Origin: Cerioporus squamosus
Taxonomy: Eukaryota; Basidiomycota; Agaricomycetes; Polyporales; Polyporaceae
Assembly (NCBI GenBank): GCA_022592435.1
Contig: JABYQS010000001.1
Location: forward strand, 372,001-436,000
DNA: 64,000 nt
Direction: 5' to 3'
The translations under genes and the position numbers were made by a program. Shown piece by piece: positions 21,889 to 34,655 of the stretch (the stretch's first letter is position 1; each line of letters begins with the position of its first letter). The notes beneath the pieces were generated by a model, which saw only the letters and a list, made by a program, of their open reading frames with translations, was not told the DNA's origin and ran no database searches.

Positions 21889-24800
21889 ATGGAAATCTAC
21901 ACCACGTCTTTCACTTATCCTCGTCGCCTGCGACACGCTCATTCCCCCACCAACTCGCTTGAGTTCCCTACGCGTAACAACGAGCTTCGCCGCGCAAGCT
22001 CCTACTCGCAGATTCAACAACCCAACGGGCTTGCTGATCACCAGGGAGTGTCGCCGGCCGACTATGAAGCCCTCCAAAAGCTGGCCATGATGGCCATGAG
22101 CATCCACGGTGTACACATCTCCTACACGCCCGCCGACCAGGGGCGCGCCTGGAACTTCCAGGTCTCGGGAGCTTACCAGCAGGTTATGTCGGCTAGGGGC
22201 ATGCTTCTGAAAGGGTGTCCTATCCAGGTAAGTTCGCATTGCACCGTCGCTATGAGCTTTTCCGACGTTTGCGAGTCACGAACCGCTAATAACACTTCTG
22301 CAGAACCGTGCCTCGATCAAGGTTGCGCGGTCTGAGATCCTTGACTCGCCCTCCTCCAAGCCAACGCTGAAGCCAGAGGTCCGTCGTCGGCTCGACGACA
22401 TCGCTTCACACACGTACGCGCACATTGCCGTCGTCAACAGCCCGTTGTCGCTCTCTACGCGCACTCTCCCCGACGGCATCACCAGTAGCGCTGGGTGGTC
22501 CGGTCTCGAATCGGAGCGGGTATGCGAGCTTGTCATCACCGGTCATGGGGACTCTGTCGAGCTTGCCCGCGTCCGCCTCCTCGTTATGCTAGACGAACTG
22601 GTAAGCAATACGTCCGCTACGTCACTCACGCGTCTAACCATCTCGCAGAGCGGACTGCATGCCGAGTCTTGCGAGATTGAGAACACCCTGCACGCCATCA
22701 TCGCGGGCAGGAAGCGAAGTGTGTTGCAGACGATACAGGAGGAGACGGCAACGAACATCTACCTGCCATCCCCGCTGCAGGGTATCTTAGGTGCCGACTT
22801 CAGTCAGTCGCCTTCGAACTCATCGCCGACGGGCCCGAACAAGGCGAACATGAACACAATCTGGATCACCGGAGAGTTCTTCGGAGTACAACGCGCTCGC
22901 GACATGCTTTACCAGATGTCCTTGAGCAAGGTTGGTACTACTTCTCTCGAAAACGGCGATACTTCCAAGTTTCACGTGCTGACTGCTCTTCAGGGCAAGC
23001 AGCTTATCTCACGCGAGAGTGCCGTCCTGCCTCGAAAGATGGATTGGATGGTCACCGAGCGTGCGGAGGACCTCAAGGCTCTGATGCACGACAACGCCAC
23101 TTTCATCCAGTTCCCGCCTATCGGTAGCTCGACCAGTTTAATAACGGTCATCGGTGACAACCGAGTCAATGTTCAACGGACTATCAGGTCAATCATGCAA
23201 CTGGTATGCCATCATGTCGTATTCTTGAGCACATAACGGGTCTCTGACACGTTGCTGGTAGGCTTGCCAGTCTTACGTCGCTTCATTGTGGCTGCTGCCG
23301 GCGCAGTTCAATGTTCTCATGCCTTCGACGAGCCTGAATCCTTCTCAGGTCTCGGCTATCCTGAAGCAAGTATCTTACGCCTCTGGCGCTGAGGTAGTCT
23401 TTAAGGGTATGTGCTTCGAAATGCATGGTCTTGAGCACGAAGTCCGTGCCGCAGTTACCATGCTCCTTGATCTGGACATCGTCAAGGTAATGGATAAGAC
23501 TCTCTTGTGCATGCATATATGCTTATATCAGGCTCAGACATTCCACCATGAAATCCGATTCCAGATCGAGCTGGCGAATGAGCACCGCGAGTTCATCAGC
23601 GGGAAGAAGAACGGCAAGATCAACAAGATCATGCAGACCACTAACGTCAAGATTAAGTTCGAGACCTTCAACGAGCACAACTTCCTCATCGACATCGCCG
23701 GTAGTGATGGATCCGTTCTGCAAGGTTTGACGTTGCTACAGGAGGAGCTTCCTGCGGAGATCTCGTTCCATGTCCCGGAATCTTACCACAAGCGTATCAT
23801 CGGTGTCGGAGGCCGGAGCATTCAACGTATCATGAAGAAGTACGGCGTCTACGTCAAGTTCTCGAATGCAGAGGAGTTCGCTGCCATGGGTGGTTACAAC
23901 GACAACGAGGACAATGTCATCGCCCGCACCCCCGCGAAGAACGCCATGAACCTGGACAACTTGAAGCAGGCGGTCATGGAGCTGGTGAACCCGAAGGTAG
24001 TGCGTGTTCCCCACGCAGAAGAACATGCAACTCACGAGCTTGGCAGGACAAGGACTATATTAACGAAACCGTGTCCATCCCTAGACGGTATCACCGCACG
24101 CTTCTTGGCGAGAAGAGCATCTTCATCCATGACATCGAGGCGAAGACGAACTGCACAGTCCGCTTCCCAGACAAGGAGACTGCTTCGGACCTCGTCACCA
24201 TCTTCGGTCCCGAGTCCCAGGTTCAGATCGCGGCAACCATGCTCTTCGTATGTATTCCTGTATCGCTCTTCCCTCAATGCGCCGCTGACATGCAACAGGA
24301 CCACGTGCCGTTCGAAGCTGATATGGCCGTGCCGCCACATCCCGACCTCGCCAGGATATGCGCGTCGCCCGACTTCGTCAATTTCGCGGATCGTGTTAAA
24401 CGCGAACTCCAAGTGGTCATCTCGCCGAACATCAAGACACCTGTCTCCAACGGATCCATTCCTGAAGGACCGACGGAATGTTCGTTCAAGTTCAGGTGCC
24501 AGCGGAGCAACAGCGACTTCTTGGCCAGTGCTCGTGAGATGCTCGAGCAGTTCTTGATCGAGCACAACGTACACGTCTACCCGTCCGCGACAGCACGTAC
24601 CCATCAGCGAGGTGACTCGTTTACCGACGCTTTCCCTCACTTCGACAGTAAAGTCCTATCCACTGCCAGGACACGTCATCAGAGTATGTTTGGGTCGCAG
24701 CGTGCCCAGTATTCGTTGCTGATATGTGTTGTAGATTCCGCGGATCTCGGCCGCCCGTCTGAATCCATGATTGACAGACGTTTACGCCTCGCTAGCTCTT

Positions 24801-25414
24801 CGCCCGACGTGAAGGCTCTCTTCAACAACTCCCCTTCGTACATCTACCATCTTGAGGAGGAAGATGACTTCGAGCCACAGTCGAACTACATGCCCGGCTC
24901 CTCGAACGACTACTGGCCACCGATGCCACCGATCGTGAGTATGCGGTCTTTTGCCTGGTGTCGTTTCACTCACATCTCCCAGGGCTCGAACGTCCCCCAT
25001 CGAACACATCACACCGCCGAGGATGCTCTCAAGCGCGGATCTGATTCTCTCCTCGAGGCGAAGTTGAAGGATCAGCTCACCAAACCTCGTTCCCTCACAA
25101 ACCGTGCGCAGTCGCTCGACTTGACTTTCTCGCTGACGCGTATCAGCGAGGCCCCTCGGAGCTCCGGGCTCTCTCGCCCCGAGTCTCCCGATACATCGGT
25201 CACTGGAACTGGAACTGGTGGCACCTCGAGTCCGACATCCGCCACTGCACCGTTGTTCCCCAGCGTGTACGGCCCTCCCGGAGGCTCGCGCGGCGCCGTT
25301 GCTGGCGCTTCGGGCTCTGGTCTGGGTGGGCACCCGATGGGTCGCTCGGGCTTGGGACTCGATGAGGACCCGGTGGATGACGTGTCGCGCGTTATCTCCA
25401 ATCTGGGTCTGTGA
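21889..25414 (+). CDS. Multi-KH-domain RNA-binding protein
   Basis: About 1,000-residue protein built from repeated K-homology domains. GxxG-type KH cores visible in order: IIAGRKRSVLQTIQEETATN, ISGKKNGKINKIMQTTNVKI, IIGVGGRSIQRIMKKYGVYV and LLGEKSIFIHDIEAKTNCTV; more degenerate copies lie between. The second core resembles Bicaudal-C-like KH proteins of animals and fungi. The tail is Ser/Thr/Pro/Gly rich and probably disordered, ending DDVSRVISNLGL. About ten exons with 50-60 nt introns; one donor, GTTGGT at 22930, is unusual. The ATG at 21889 (MEIYTTSFTYPRR) is the best start. Likely binds mRNA in the cytoplasm. The nearest named relative (Bicc1, vigilin or other) cannot be settled without a search. 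Confidence 0.85.
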
Positions 25415-26246
25415 TGAGGTTACATGACATGCTACGTGCCAACATGCGCTATAGAAAGAACGAGGCTGGTCCGGACGGTTGTCTCACAGCGCTTTTCTCC
25501 AATGGACTCGGACATCGCGCGGTGTGCTGGGTGTACATATCTCCATTGTCACTGATTTCGTCTCCAAGTTGCTTCCCTGTGTCTGACGCCGTCCCTTCCA
25601 CGTTTCACGCCCCACTGCAGAGCGCAGTCCCACGCGCACTATCGCTACGTTACAAGCTCCTACATTTCGAATCTGTTCGTCCGCTCTCTCCGCTCGCTGT
25701 TCCCCAAATCCGTCTCTCTCTTCTTCCAAATCTGTCTCCAATCTGTCGTACCTCATCTGACTGCTGTGCCAGTTTGTCTCTACCTATCGCGTACTTACAT
25801 AACTCCCTCTGCCTGCATTGGTGTAACATAACAGCAGCAGCTAAAATGTGTCGATACGATTCCTATCCTATCTAGCTCAATAGTAAGTAGGGAACGGGGC
25901 TGGTCGACCGTCCGAATTATTCGTATCATATCGCATGCATCGAACTTACTACAATCGCTAGTATGGCGTGCTCCGAAGATGGATCTACATCTAACTAGCT
26001 TCCAATCTACTCCCCTCTCCTCCGTTCAAGAAAACATCGGTGCGATGTGCCGAGCATGAAAGGACGGGTGAAGACTAGGGGCGCCTCAAGAAACTTCCAG
26101 GAAGACCGCCGGAGCGAAGGGAGCTTTCCTCCTCCAAAATCAGACAGATCATGATTGGTAGAGCCGCCATTGTGAGACGGGCACTGGTCGAGTCGCTGAA
26201 AAGAGCACAGTTGTCAGAGCAGGGATAACAACACAAAAAAGTACTG
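25415..26246. other. Convergent 3' region, no gene
   Basis: About 830 nt between the stops of two convergent genes. It probably holds both 3' UTRs. I see no structured RNA, repeat or protein signal. The long CT-rich run from 25540 to 25760 is unremarkable. Confidence 0.5.
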
Positions 26247-29200
26247 CTACTTTCCTACATCGCCGGTGTCGTTCCGAAACGCGACCATACTCCATTTCTC
26301 CTGCTTCATCTTCTCGATCCGTGTCTTGCTCAGCTTGAACCGGATGCATGTCTCGAACTGCACATACTCCTGCGCAGTGAGGATGAAGAAAGTCCCAAGC
26401 GCTGGAGTCGGCTTCCCTGCAAAGATTCTCCGCACGTCGTCGGTGATCCTGTCCGCAGTAGCCACATCGGACCTGTAGAACAGAAGATGGGTGCGAGGAT
26501 CATGCGGTGAATGCCCAGTGAAGTTGGCGAAACTATGAGAGGCGAACTCTGCCCCCTGGACACGCGCCTCCCAGACTACGATGTCATCGGGTTTGCGCGA
26601 GAAGCCCGCTGGCAGGGCTCCTGCAATGGGGAACGGAATCGCATGGTACGCTGTAGCGATGATGTTCTCGAACTCCACGAGCCATGGGTCTGTGCGTATC
26701 CTACGCGGCTGCACACGTCTGTTGCGGTGGTTGATAGGAATCGGATAGACACCGTCGTATGGTGGGATGTCGGAGAGCAGCTGCCCACTCAGGACGCGGG
26801 CCAAGAAATCGGAGAGCCAGTGGCCAGGATATCCTACACGGTGAAGATGCATCAGAAGTCCAAAGAAGGCGACGAGATTGTGTGGTAGGCGGACATTGGT
26901 CGGCGCAGGGGGAGAGTGACCGTGGACAAACGTATTGAAGAGCACACGCGTGAGCCACGTTATGAGCTCGTCTCGCGTCGCCAGCTCTGACAAAGGACGC
27001 GAGAGCGACTTCACGCCAAGAACCAGGTTGCCCATGATCGCGTGCTCGTCAATAACTGGACAAGCCAGGTACCGCGGAATCTCTTCAGGGAGAAGGAAGG
27101 TGTACCTGGAGTCAAATTAGCAACTACTCTCTATATCAGCGCACTGTGGCTCACGTATGGAAGAACTCTGCGTCATTCGCCCATGCGCCAGTGTTCAAGA
27201 GACAATTGCAGGCGACCGCTGCCTGCGAGTGATCTTGGAGGTTGGGAGCGACATATATGATCATGTTCATCGGACCATGAGTGTAGTCACTGCAGGAAGT
27301 AATTAGCAACAGATCCTATCTCGAAGTGAAGCAAAGGCTACACACGGGACATTGCTCAACCACATCCTCGTATACTTTCTTGGAAACTCCTTGGGCCGTG
27401 TGAGGTCACCTTTGAATCGCATCTTCGCGAGCTCTTCGGACAGTCCCCCGCAGATGAGCTCAATCTTGATGCGCGAGCCAAGTGTCTTTAAAGCTGCGTC
27501 GACCTCACGGAAGAATGCGTCACAAGTTTGCCAAGCCAGCGCGTCTCGGCCTCTGGGGCGCAACTTCAGGTCTTCAGGCAGATCACGACGAACGAATTCG
27601 CCCAGCTGGTTCACCGTGTCGAATATGTCCAATTCGAGAGTGGGGTACCCGTCCATGTCAGGGTAGAACCTGGGATCGGCATGGCTCAAGTCCTGTCTGA
27701 TTGTGAGAATCACGCATGGGATGCACAGATACAGGACAACGCTCACGAAAAGAGTGATATTCGGCTTCCAGTCACTGAGGATATGGTTGATCGCCTATCA
27801 CAACGTGAGCTGGCATAGCATGCAACTTGTCGCAACCACGCACCTTCTTCTCAGCTGCTTTGCTCATCTGCGCCGCCTCTTTGACTTCCTTCCTCCCTTG
27901 GACGAAAGCAGGATGGGACTTGAATAGCTCCTGAGGGGGGAAGAACACCTTGGTGTGGCGGAACCAATCCTCCTCAGAGGCAGGAATCCTGTTCCCAGCT
28001 ATCATCCTCTCCATTGCATCCACAATGCCGTCCATACCCTGCTCAAGAAATGCCCGCGCCGCTGCAGGAGGAGCAGCCGCCGGTATCAAGCCACGACGGA
28101 CCAGGTCCGCGTCAGACATACCAAGGATCATGTTCCTGATCGATTCGCGCTTTGCCATCCTGCCCGCCTCTAGGACCTGCCTTAGCTGTGGGTTGATTCC
28201 GGGTGAAGACATAACGTCCGACGGATCCGGACGGTCCATGAGACCCGTGTGGTTGTACGCCGCGAGTATCTTCTGCGTGGACTTGACGGTGTTTGTCCAA
28301 TATTCCAGGATTCTAGTGACCTCTGGGATCGTATCAGAGACGACGTGTAGCCAAGGAGGCAGGGCAGGCGGAGTGGCAGCAAAGCGCTTCTGTAAGTCCG
28401 TGATTACGCCTTGCAACCTAGAAGGCCGCGTGAGCGTTGCATCATTTGGGAAGGTATCTGGCAATTACCTGTCGTAACAATACGACGGCATGACGGCCCC
28501 AAGATAGGCATACATGAACGTCGCTGAGATCTCAATCCGGGTCTTCTCATCAGCGGCCGTGTTGTATTCGTGCAAGAGCATAAGGATGCACAAGTCCCGT
28601 GCGATCATCCCGTCGTGGATGTCCAACATTGTGATATGTGAACGGAATTGGGCTTGCTTGGCCTTCGATAGCTTCTTGTACGTGTTGTGGAGTCCACACA
28701 CGGTGCCGAAGACATGTCGACCTGTCAACGGGTCGGCGGTTTGCTGCTATGGGAAGGGTCGGGGGCTACTCACCATCACCGACCCCGCCAAAGAGAAACG
28801 CGACTTCTGAGAGAAGGTCGACAGGTAGTTTGTTCACGTGGAGCGGGTAAGAGCTCTGGAAGTCCCACCCCTCAGTGAGGTCGATGACAGCGTCAGTACC
28901 AATCTGCTGAACATGTCAGGAACGTCAGCCAGAAAAGTACCGGCTGACGCACCGGGAAGAACTCCTTAGTATGGTCTCTGAGTACAAGGTGAGCATGTCG
29001 GGTGAAGAGGAATCGGGCACTGGAGGAAGTGGCGACGTACAGCGGTTTGCAGAAGAGAGGGAGTCGCGACAGTCCAATCAGACAATCATCCACACTCTGG
29101 CTACCCTCATTATACTCCGCCAATGTGGCATCCCACTCTTCCCAAAAACGCTTGAGGTCGTCGTTCGTAGGCGCAGTCGTAGCCGTCGCCGACCTTGCTG

Positions 29201-29688
29201 TAGATGCGTGCCGGAGTCGACCTATCGCAGTCTCGTGTGCGCCGAGAAATTCTCGAGTGATCGTCCCTGCACGGATGCCATGGCAGAGCGCTCTTGCAAG
29301 ACGGGTGGAGAGTCGTAGTACGAGGTCGGCCTTCGCGTCTGCACGATCCTGCAGGAGTGACCAGGAGCGACATACAGCGTCAACGCTTCCTCTGTAATCT
29401 CCGAGCTCGTACAGGGCAGCACTGAGGTTTGACGAGTAGACAGGATCTTTGGGATCAGCTTTCTCTGCCTGAGCTCAATCGTCAGTTTCCAGATACGAGA
29501 TGGATACATTGACCACGGGCTGCGCCAACTTACTTTCTGGTACAGCTCTGCTGCTCTGTTGCAACGACGGAGATGTGAGTGGCGCGACAATGAGACGAAA
29601 GTCTTAGAGAAACACGGTACTTTGTTAGTTGACCCGCCTTGAAGAAGTCATTCCCTTGCTGTTTGAAGACGGCAGCTCTCCCTGACAT
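26247..29688 (-). CDS. TPR / DUF4470 fungal protein of unknown function
   Basis: The ATG at 29688 starts MSGRAAVFKQQGNDFFKAGQ, a tetratricopeptide opening. The next exons continue in TPR style (ELYQKAEKADPKDPVYSSNL, SAALYELGDYRGSVDAVC). A later exon has the DUF4470-like core GDARHVFGTVCGLHNTYKKL followed by FRSHITMLDIHDGMIARDLC and LHEYNT. The remaining 600-odd residues form a large conserved region (YAYLGAVMPSYCYDRL, PDVMSSPGINPQLRQVLEAG-type, WFRHTKVFFPPQELFKSHP, YGPMNMIIYVAPNL-type), ending DTGDVGK. About nine exons. Such proteins are numerous in agaricomycetes and some carry MYND fingers; none is visible here. The biochemical role is unknown. The GDAR motif and domain name are from memory, at moderate confidence. 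Confidence 0.75.
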
Positions 29689-30370
29689 CTCCGTTGGGAC
29701 GCGTTTATGAGCTAGTCGGAGGTAGTTGTGAGTGGGGTGAGGAGACAGACGCAGGGTGGGACTAGTCCAGTGCCAGTGGCGGGCTACGGGTACGCGTACA
29801 AGCGTAGTCCCGCGTACCGACTATACTTCACAATAAGCGCCGGGGTACGGGGACCTCTTGAGTCTTTCGTACGCAATACCGGTCCGTCGCTCTCTACTGG
29901 GGCCATATAGATGACATTCTCTCGCGTAGGACGTAAAGAACTCGTACAGGCTTAGTGCAGGATGCTGCGGAAATAGAGGGCATCCTGGTATACCTTGGTA
30001 TACGCTTCGACGGAAGGCTTCGCCGAGATTTGAGGTACTCTCGGTACGCTGCGAGTGCCGTCCCTCCGCGACCCAAGTACTCCTGGAAGACTACTGATGT
30101 CGAACAGGCGTTGCTGCGGATCGGAAATGGTGCGGGGACGGTGTGCTCACTAGTGCCAATGGTCGTGGGGTGCAAAGTGTGAAGCGCCTAGATGCGGTTA
30201 GTAAGAGCGCTGCGCCTGCGATCCATATACGGTGTTCTGTATACGCGTTTGCACGGCGGCAGGTTCGCAGAGCGCTTGATATACCCCATCTCTCTTCTGT
30301 TCCTCCTCGCTCTTCCAGCTGGACCATCCATTCTTTTATGACCCCCACGACGACGACGTCTGTTTAAGAC
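29689..30370. promoter_or_regulatory. Divergent intergenic region
   Basis: About 680 nt between head-to-head genes. It includes the short palindrome GTACGCGTAC near 29790 and several GTACC/GGTAC steps, but no gene. TATA-like TTGATATACC lies at about 30277-30286, some 90 nt before the LRR gene ATG. Confidence 0.4.
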
Positions 30371-32236
30371 ATGATGAACCCCTTCTCATTTGGCGAGCTC
30401 TCCCAGTTCAAGTCGTTAAGGCGTCCTGCAGCCCCGAAGGTTTCCCTCGCCTCCCGGAGTCATATAGAGAGCATGGACGCAGGATTGTCCTCCGTCTCGG
30501 GTATGTAGTAGTCTCTATACTATCATGTGCGTTGAGGTATAACGGAATGACAGGTGCCCAGGAAGTCATCAAGCAGATTCTTGAACGGCGATCCGTCACG
30601 AAGCTTATCCTCGGACATAACGACCTCGGCGATTCAGGCTGCGAAGAGCTCTTCGGCTTTCTCTCTTCGGAAACCGGCCGCAATTACAAGATATCTCAAA
30701 TAAGTCTCAACTCGAACAACATCGGAAATCGAGGGCTGCTGGCTATTAGCCGGTACTTGCGGGACAACACCGAGCTGAAAGAATTGTTCCTCCAGAATGT
30801 GAGTCTCTTGTTTCAGCCTTTTATGAGCCCATGGGCGGCATTTTGGTGACGGGGAGGACGGATTGGTTTGGGTTACGAGCAATGGTGAGAGTGCGTGACC
30901 GTAGGGTCAACGTCGGGCACAGGCGGAAGTATGGCGGTCGATTGATGCCTGGCTATATCCGTTCGCGATCCTGGCGCCGTGTTCGGCTTCAGCTGACCGC
31001 TGTTGGATGGTGGGGGCGTTATTGTGTCGTTCGTTCTAAGCAACGGCTCTGACTTGTACTAGTTTGGGTGCTGAGGGCAGCCAACTCCGTTTACCTATGA
31101 ACCTCCTTGCTGATCTTCGCCCACTATAGAACGTATTCGTAGGCAATCCGGACGTTGCCATTATATTCGCCCTTGCAATCAACTCTTCGCGGTTGGAGAT
31201 TCTGTCTCTGACCACCAATCCCGGCCTTACGGATACGTTCGTCGCCCATTTCTTCCCTCTCCTCGACGCCCCACACTTCCACGAGGTCCATCTCTCCGTG
31301 GCCGGTCTCACTCATCAATCAGCACCTTACATCGTGGAGTACATCACCTCTTCACGATGTCAACTGCACACGTTGAAAGCAAACGGGAACCAGCTCCGCA
31401 TTCGGGCTGTGCGGTCAATCATCCGTGCCGCCCGACGAGCCAACTACACTCTCCTCCGACTAGAATTGTTCGCGACGGGTCTGAACGATCCCGACGACAA
31501 GAGTGACGTCTCTTCCAGTGATGACGACGGTGAGGCGAAGGGTAACCTGCGGAGTTGGACGGATAGCGAAGCCGAGCTCAAGCGCATCTTGACACGCAAT
31601 GCCACGCTCAAGCACCTGGTCGAGAAGGATGCCCTTGCCCTTTTACGGTATTCGCGCGTGTTGCTCTTGCGTCCTAAGCACCGCGAGAGCAACTCTTCAC
31701 AACCCGGCTTCTCTCCCTGCTCGGAGTCGTGCGCTTGTGCAGCCTCCGCCACCTCCCTCATCTCCTCTATCGGGCAACCGGTCGCTCTTCCTCTCCCATC
31801 CTCGAACTCTCAATCCCCATGGGCTAAGCTTCCCATGGAACTCCAGCTTCACATCTTGTCCTTCCTCGGACCCATACTCTCACGCGCGCAACGCATTCGC
31901 ATCTTCTCATACGCCTCTTCGCCATCCACCCTCCCAACCCTCCTGCCTTGCCTCTCCAGCGGCGGTGGGTGCATCCCAGACCCTGCCAGCCCACAGTTTG
32001 GTTTAGGAACACCTGCCTCTGGTCCTCTTGGAATAGGTTTGGGTGGAGGTGTGATGTTGAGGAGGCGGGGTGTCGCCAGCAGCTCCATGGGCGGATGCGC
32101 AAACGGCAAGTGCATGGGGGCGGGGAACAGCGTCATGTGCAGGCGTGAGGCGGAACGGTCGCAGTGGCTTACGTCAGTGCGCTGCAATGCATTCGAGCTG
32201 GAGGATGAGGAGGAGGATGAGGAGGTACATGACTAG
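30371..32236 (+). CDS. Leucine-rich repeat (RNI-like) protein with F-box-like motif
   Basis: The start MMNPFSFGELSQFKSLRR leads into LRR/ribonuclease-inhibitor-like repeats: VTKLILGHNDLGDSGCEELF, QISLNSNNIGNRGLLAISRY, LRDNTELKELFLQNN and LHTLKANGNQLRIRAVRSII. An acidic Ser/Asp patch follows, and then an F-box-like helix LPMELQLHILSFLGPILSRA after a Ser-rich linker. The tail has Gly-rich and Cys-containing stretches and ends EDEEVHD. An LRR domain before the F-box-like motif is the reverse of the common order, so SCF membership is doubtful. At least four exons; the intron that ends at about 31131 is long for this window (over 300 nt). Function unknown; protein-protein interaction is the safest inference. 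Confidence 0.8.
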
Positions 32237-32570
32237 CGGTTCGTGCGAGGATGATACCCTCTGGTTATTGGACTTGGCCCGGCCTGTACAACATGAGCAG
32301 TTAGCATGTATCCTGTAATGTGTAACAAGGAAGGTGTACTATACATTGTCTAAGGTTGTCGTCGTCTCCGAGTCCTGCTTATTGTCTTGTACACAAGACC
32401 CGGGGTGGCTCCGGAGGCTTGCATTGCCATCACCGCCAAGTCACAAGCGCCAAGGCCACACTGGGTTTGACTCTACACCACCACCATCCCTTTCTTCCTC
32501 ATATACTGCTTGAACTTAGGACTGGTGTTCTCGAGCGCAACCTAACTTGTTAGTGGCCTCAGTGGCCCCG
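32237..32570. promoter_or_regulatory. Intergenic region upstream of TFIIE-alpha gene
   Basis: 334 nt with the 3' end of the LRR gene and the promoter of the next gene. No gene, repeat or clear TATA box seen. Confidence 0.4.
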
Positions 32571-34351
32571 ATGTCTCAAGGTCTGTCGAAGGACGAGCAA
32601 GAAACCCTCCGCCTACTGGTCCAGCATGTCTCTCGAGCATTCTATGAGCCGAAGTTCACGGTGGTCATGGACCAGCTGATTCGTCATCCTGTGTAAGTAT
32701 CAGGCCTTCTTGGAGAGGATGTTCAAAGGTGGGAGATGTGCGATGGATGGTTGGAGGAGGCGTTTCTTGTCTTCGCTGGTTTGAGTGGCGGATTACTCAT
32801 CCACAGCAGTCTAAAGGATGACGACCTAGCTGGGCGGATGGGATTGCAGCTGAAGGAGCTGAACAAGATCATGGCGACGTTGGAGACGCACAAGCTGGTC
32901 CGAGCGTAAGTCTTGCACTATCTCTGTCCTTGCCTCAGCCCTCGAGAACTTGGTGCTACATGCAGATACCGCCAAAACGAGCTGAAGGAGGGCGCACAGC
33001 GCTCCGTCGGCAGGCAGTACTTCTACATCGACTACCAGCTCTTTTGCAATGTCGTCAAGTGGCGCATGGCAGAAATGCGGCGTATCATCGACAAGGGCCT
33101 CCGGAACGAGCTCGAGTCGAAAGGCTACATGTGCCCGCAGTGCCGCAAGACGTTCCAGGCGCTCGACGCGGACCGGCTCATGAACTTCGCGCTGGGCACG
33201 TTCAACTGCGACGTGTGTGGCGCAGAGCTCGTTGACAACGAGAATGCGGAGAATGTCCTCGGGAGCCAGGACCGGATGCAGAGGTTCAACAGGCAGATGA
33301 GGTTCATCCTGGAAGGGTTGAGGAGAACAGAAGGAATGGTGCTTCCTGCGTACGTTCATATGCTCCTGGATGAATTATACTGCTGCTAATCGTACCATCG
33401 ACCACCTATAGCTTCGATGTAACTGTTTGGGTACGGCAGCACCTGGAGGCCGAGCGTCAGAAAGCCGCAGCGCGCGAAGGTGGGCTCAAAATTGCCGGTG
33501 CGTCTGGCGACGGACGACAGGGAGATGCTATTGGAGTTGTCATGTCCGTGGACAAAGATGAGGAGACGGCCAGGGCCGAGCGGGACAAGGAGGCGGCGCA
33601 GAAGCGTCAGCAGAACGCTCTCCCCAAGTGGCATCTTACCAGTACAATCTCCGGCGATCTCACCGCTCTCGGTATCAAGGAGAGCGCACGCGCCGAGGCA
33701 GATGCCGCTACGGGGTCGAACAGCTTACTCAGTTCGAACGATGCCATTCTCAAGGGGCTCAGTGTTGCGTCGATGTCGCCGCCAGTTGCGAATGGCGAAG
33801 ATGTGAAGCCTAGTGTGGCGGAGAACTCTGAGATGGACTGTATGTCCTTCCGCCATCTCGTCATAGTTACAGTGCTGACTATCACACAGATTATGATCAG
33901 TATTACGCTTCCCTCGCTGCCTCCGCTCAACCAACACCTGGCCTGAGCGAGTTTGCTGTCGAAGAGGACGAAGATGTGAAACCGAATGTCGAATACCTCG
34001 ACTCCCTCAACGAGTACCGAAAACGGTCTCGCTCGAGGGACGATATCGGCACGGGAAGCAGTACGCCGAAGATGCCACGGACAGAGGAGCATATGGGCAT
34101 ACAGGTAGAAGCTGCTGTGCCCGAGGCGGAGGTGCACGTGAATGGGGTCAACGGGGACGCGTCGGCAGAGGACGACCCAATGGTCTACGGTAAGTATCGC
34201 TCTTGCACGCTTCCTTCCCTCGCGGGTACTGACGTCAATGCTAGTGAACGGTAAGCCCGTGCCCTTCTCACAGGTCACAGAGGAGCATCAAGAGGCGATG
34301 ACACCGGAGGAGTACACCGCATACTACGAGGTGCTGAGCGCACGATCATGA
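32571..34351 (+). CDS. TFA1: Transcription initiation factor IIE subunit alpha
   Basis: General factor of RNA polymerase II that recruits and regulates TFIIH at the preinitiation complex. From the ATG at 32571 comes an N-terminal winged-helix (SKDEQETLRLLVQHVSRAFY, LKDDDLAGRMGLQLKELNKI), then DYQLFCNVVKWRMAEMRR. The zinc ribbon is CPQC (MCPQCRKTFQALDADRL) paired with CDVC (FNCDVCGAELVDNE), matching TFIIE-alpha. The C-terminal half is acidic and poorly conserved and ends PEEYTAYYEVLSARS, like the acidic tail that touches TFIIH. Seven or so exons. Size (about 480 residues) fits fungal Tfa1. This is a single-copy essential gene in other fungi. Confidence 0.95.
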
Positions 34352-34655
34352 CCACTGCAGTCCGCGGTGTCGGCGGGCGGTATTTATCGTACATATCGTG
34401 TTGGACAGGGCGCTTGTATCATTAGAACAAGTTTTTGTAACGATATCCAAGGGTAGTTTACCCGTTGCTAATAACATCGCAGTCGCAGTCACCGTCAGGA
34501 TCGAAGTCTTCGGCAGGAGGGTGGGTATGTGGATGTATAGAATTGAGACGAAGCTTTGCGGCAGTGTTATACATGCGTATGTCCGTGGGTGAGCGCATCG
34601 TGTCCGCCGGTTTGCGTTGTCATACTCGTCCTCGCCCGTCGCGTCGGATATCTGC
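34352..34655. other. Convergent 3' region
   Basis: 304 nt between TFA1 and VMA5 stops. No gene or repeat seen; it should hold both 3' UTRs. Confidence 0.45.

Noticed and set aside
29750..29850. Short GTACGCGTAC palindrome and related repeats as a second transposon
   Set aside because: No long arms, no target duplication, no similarity to the arms of the 60-kb element that I could align.
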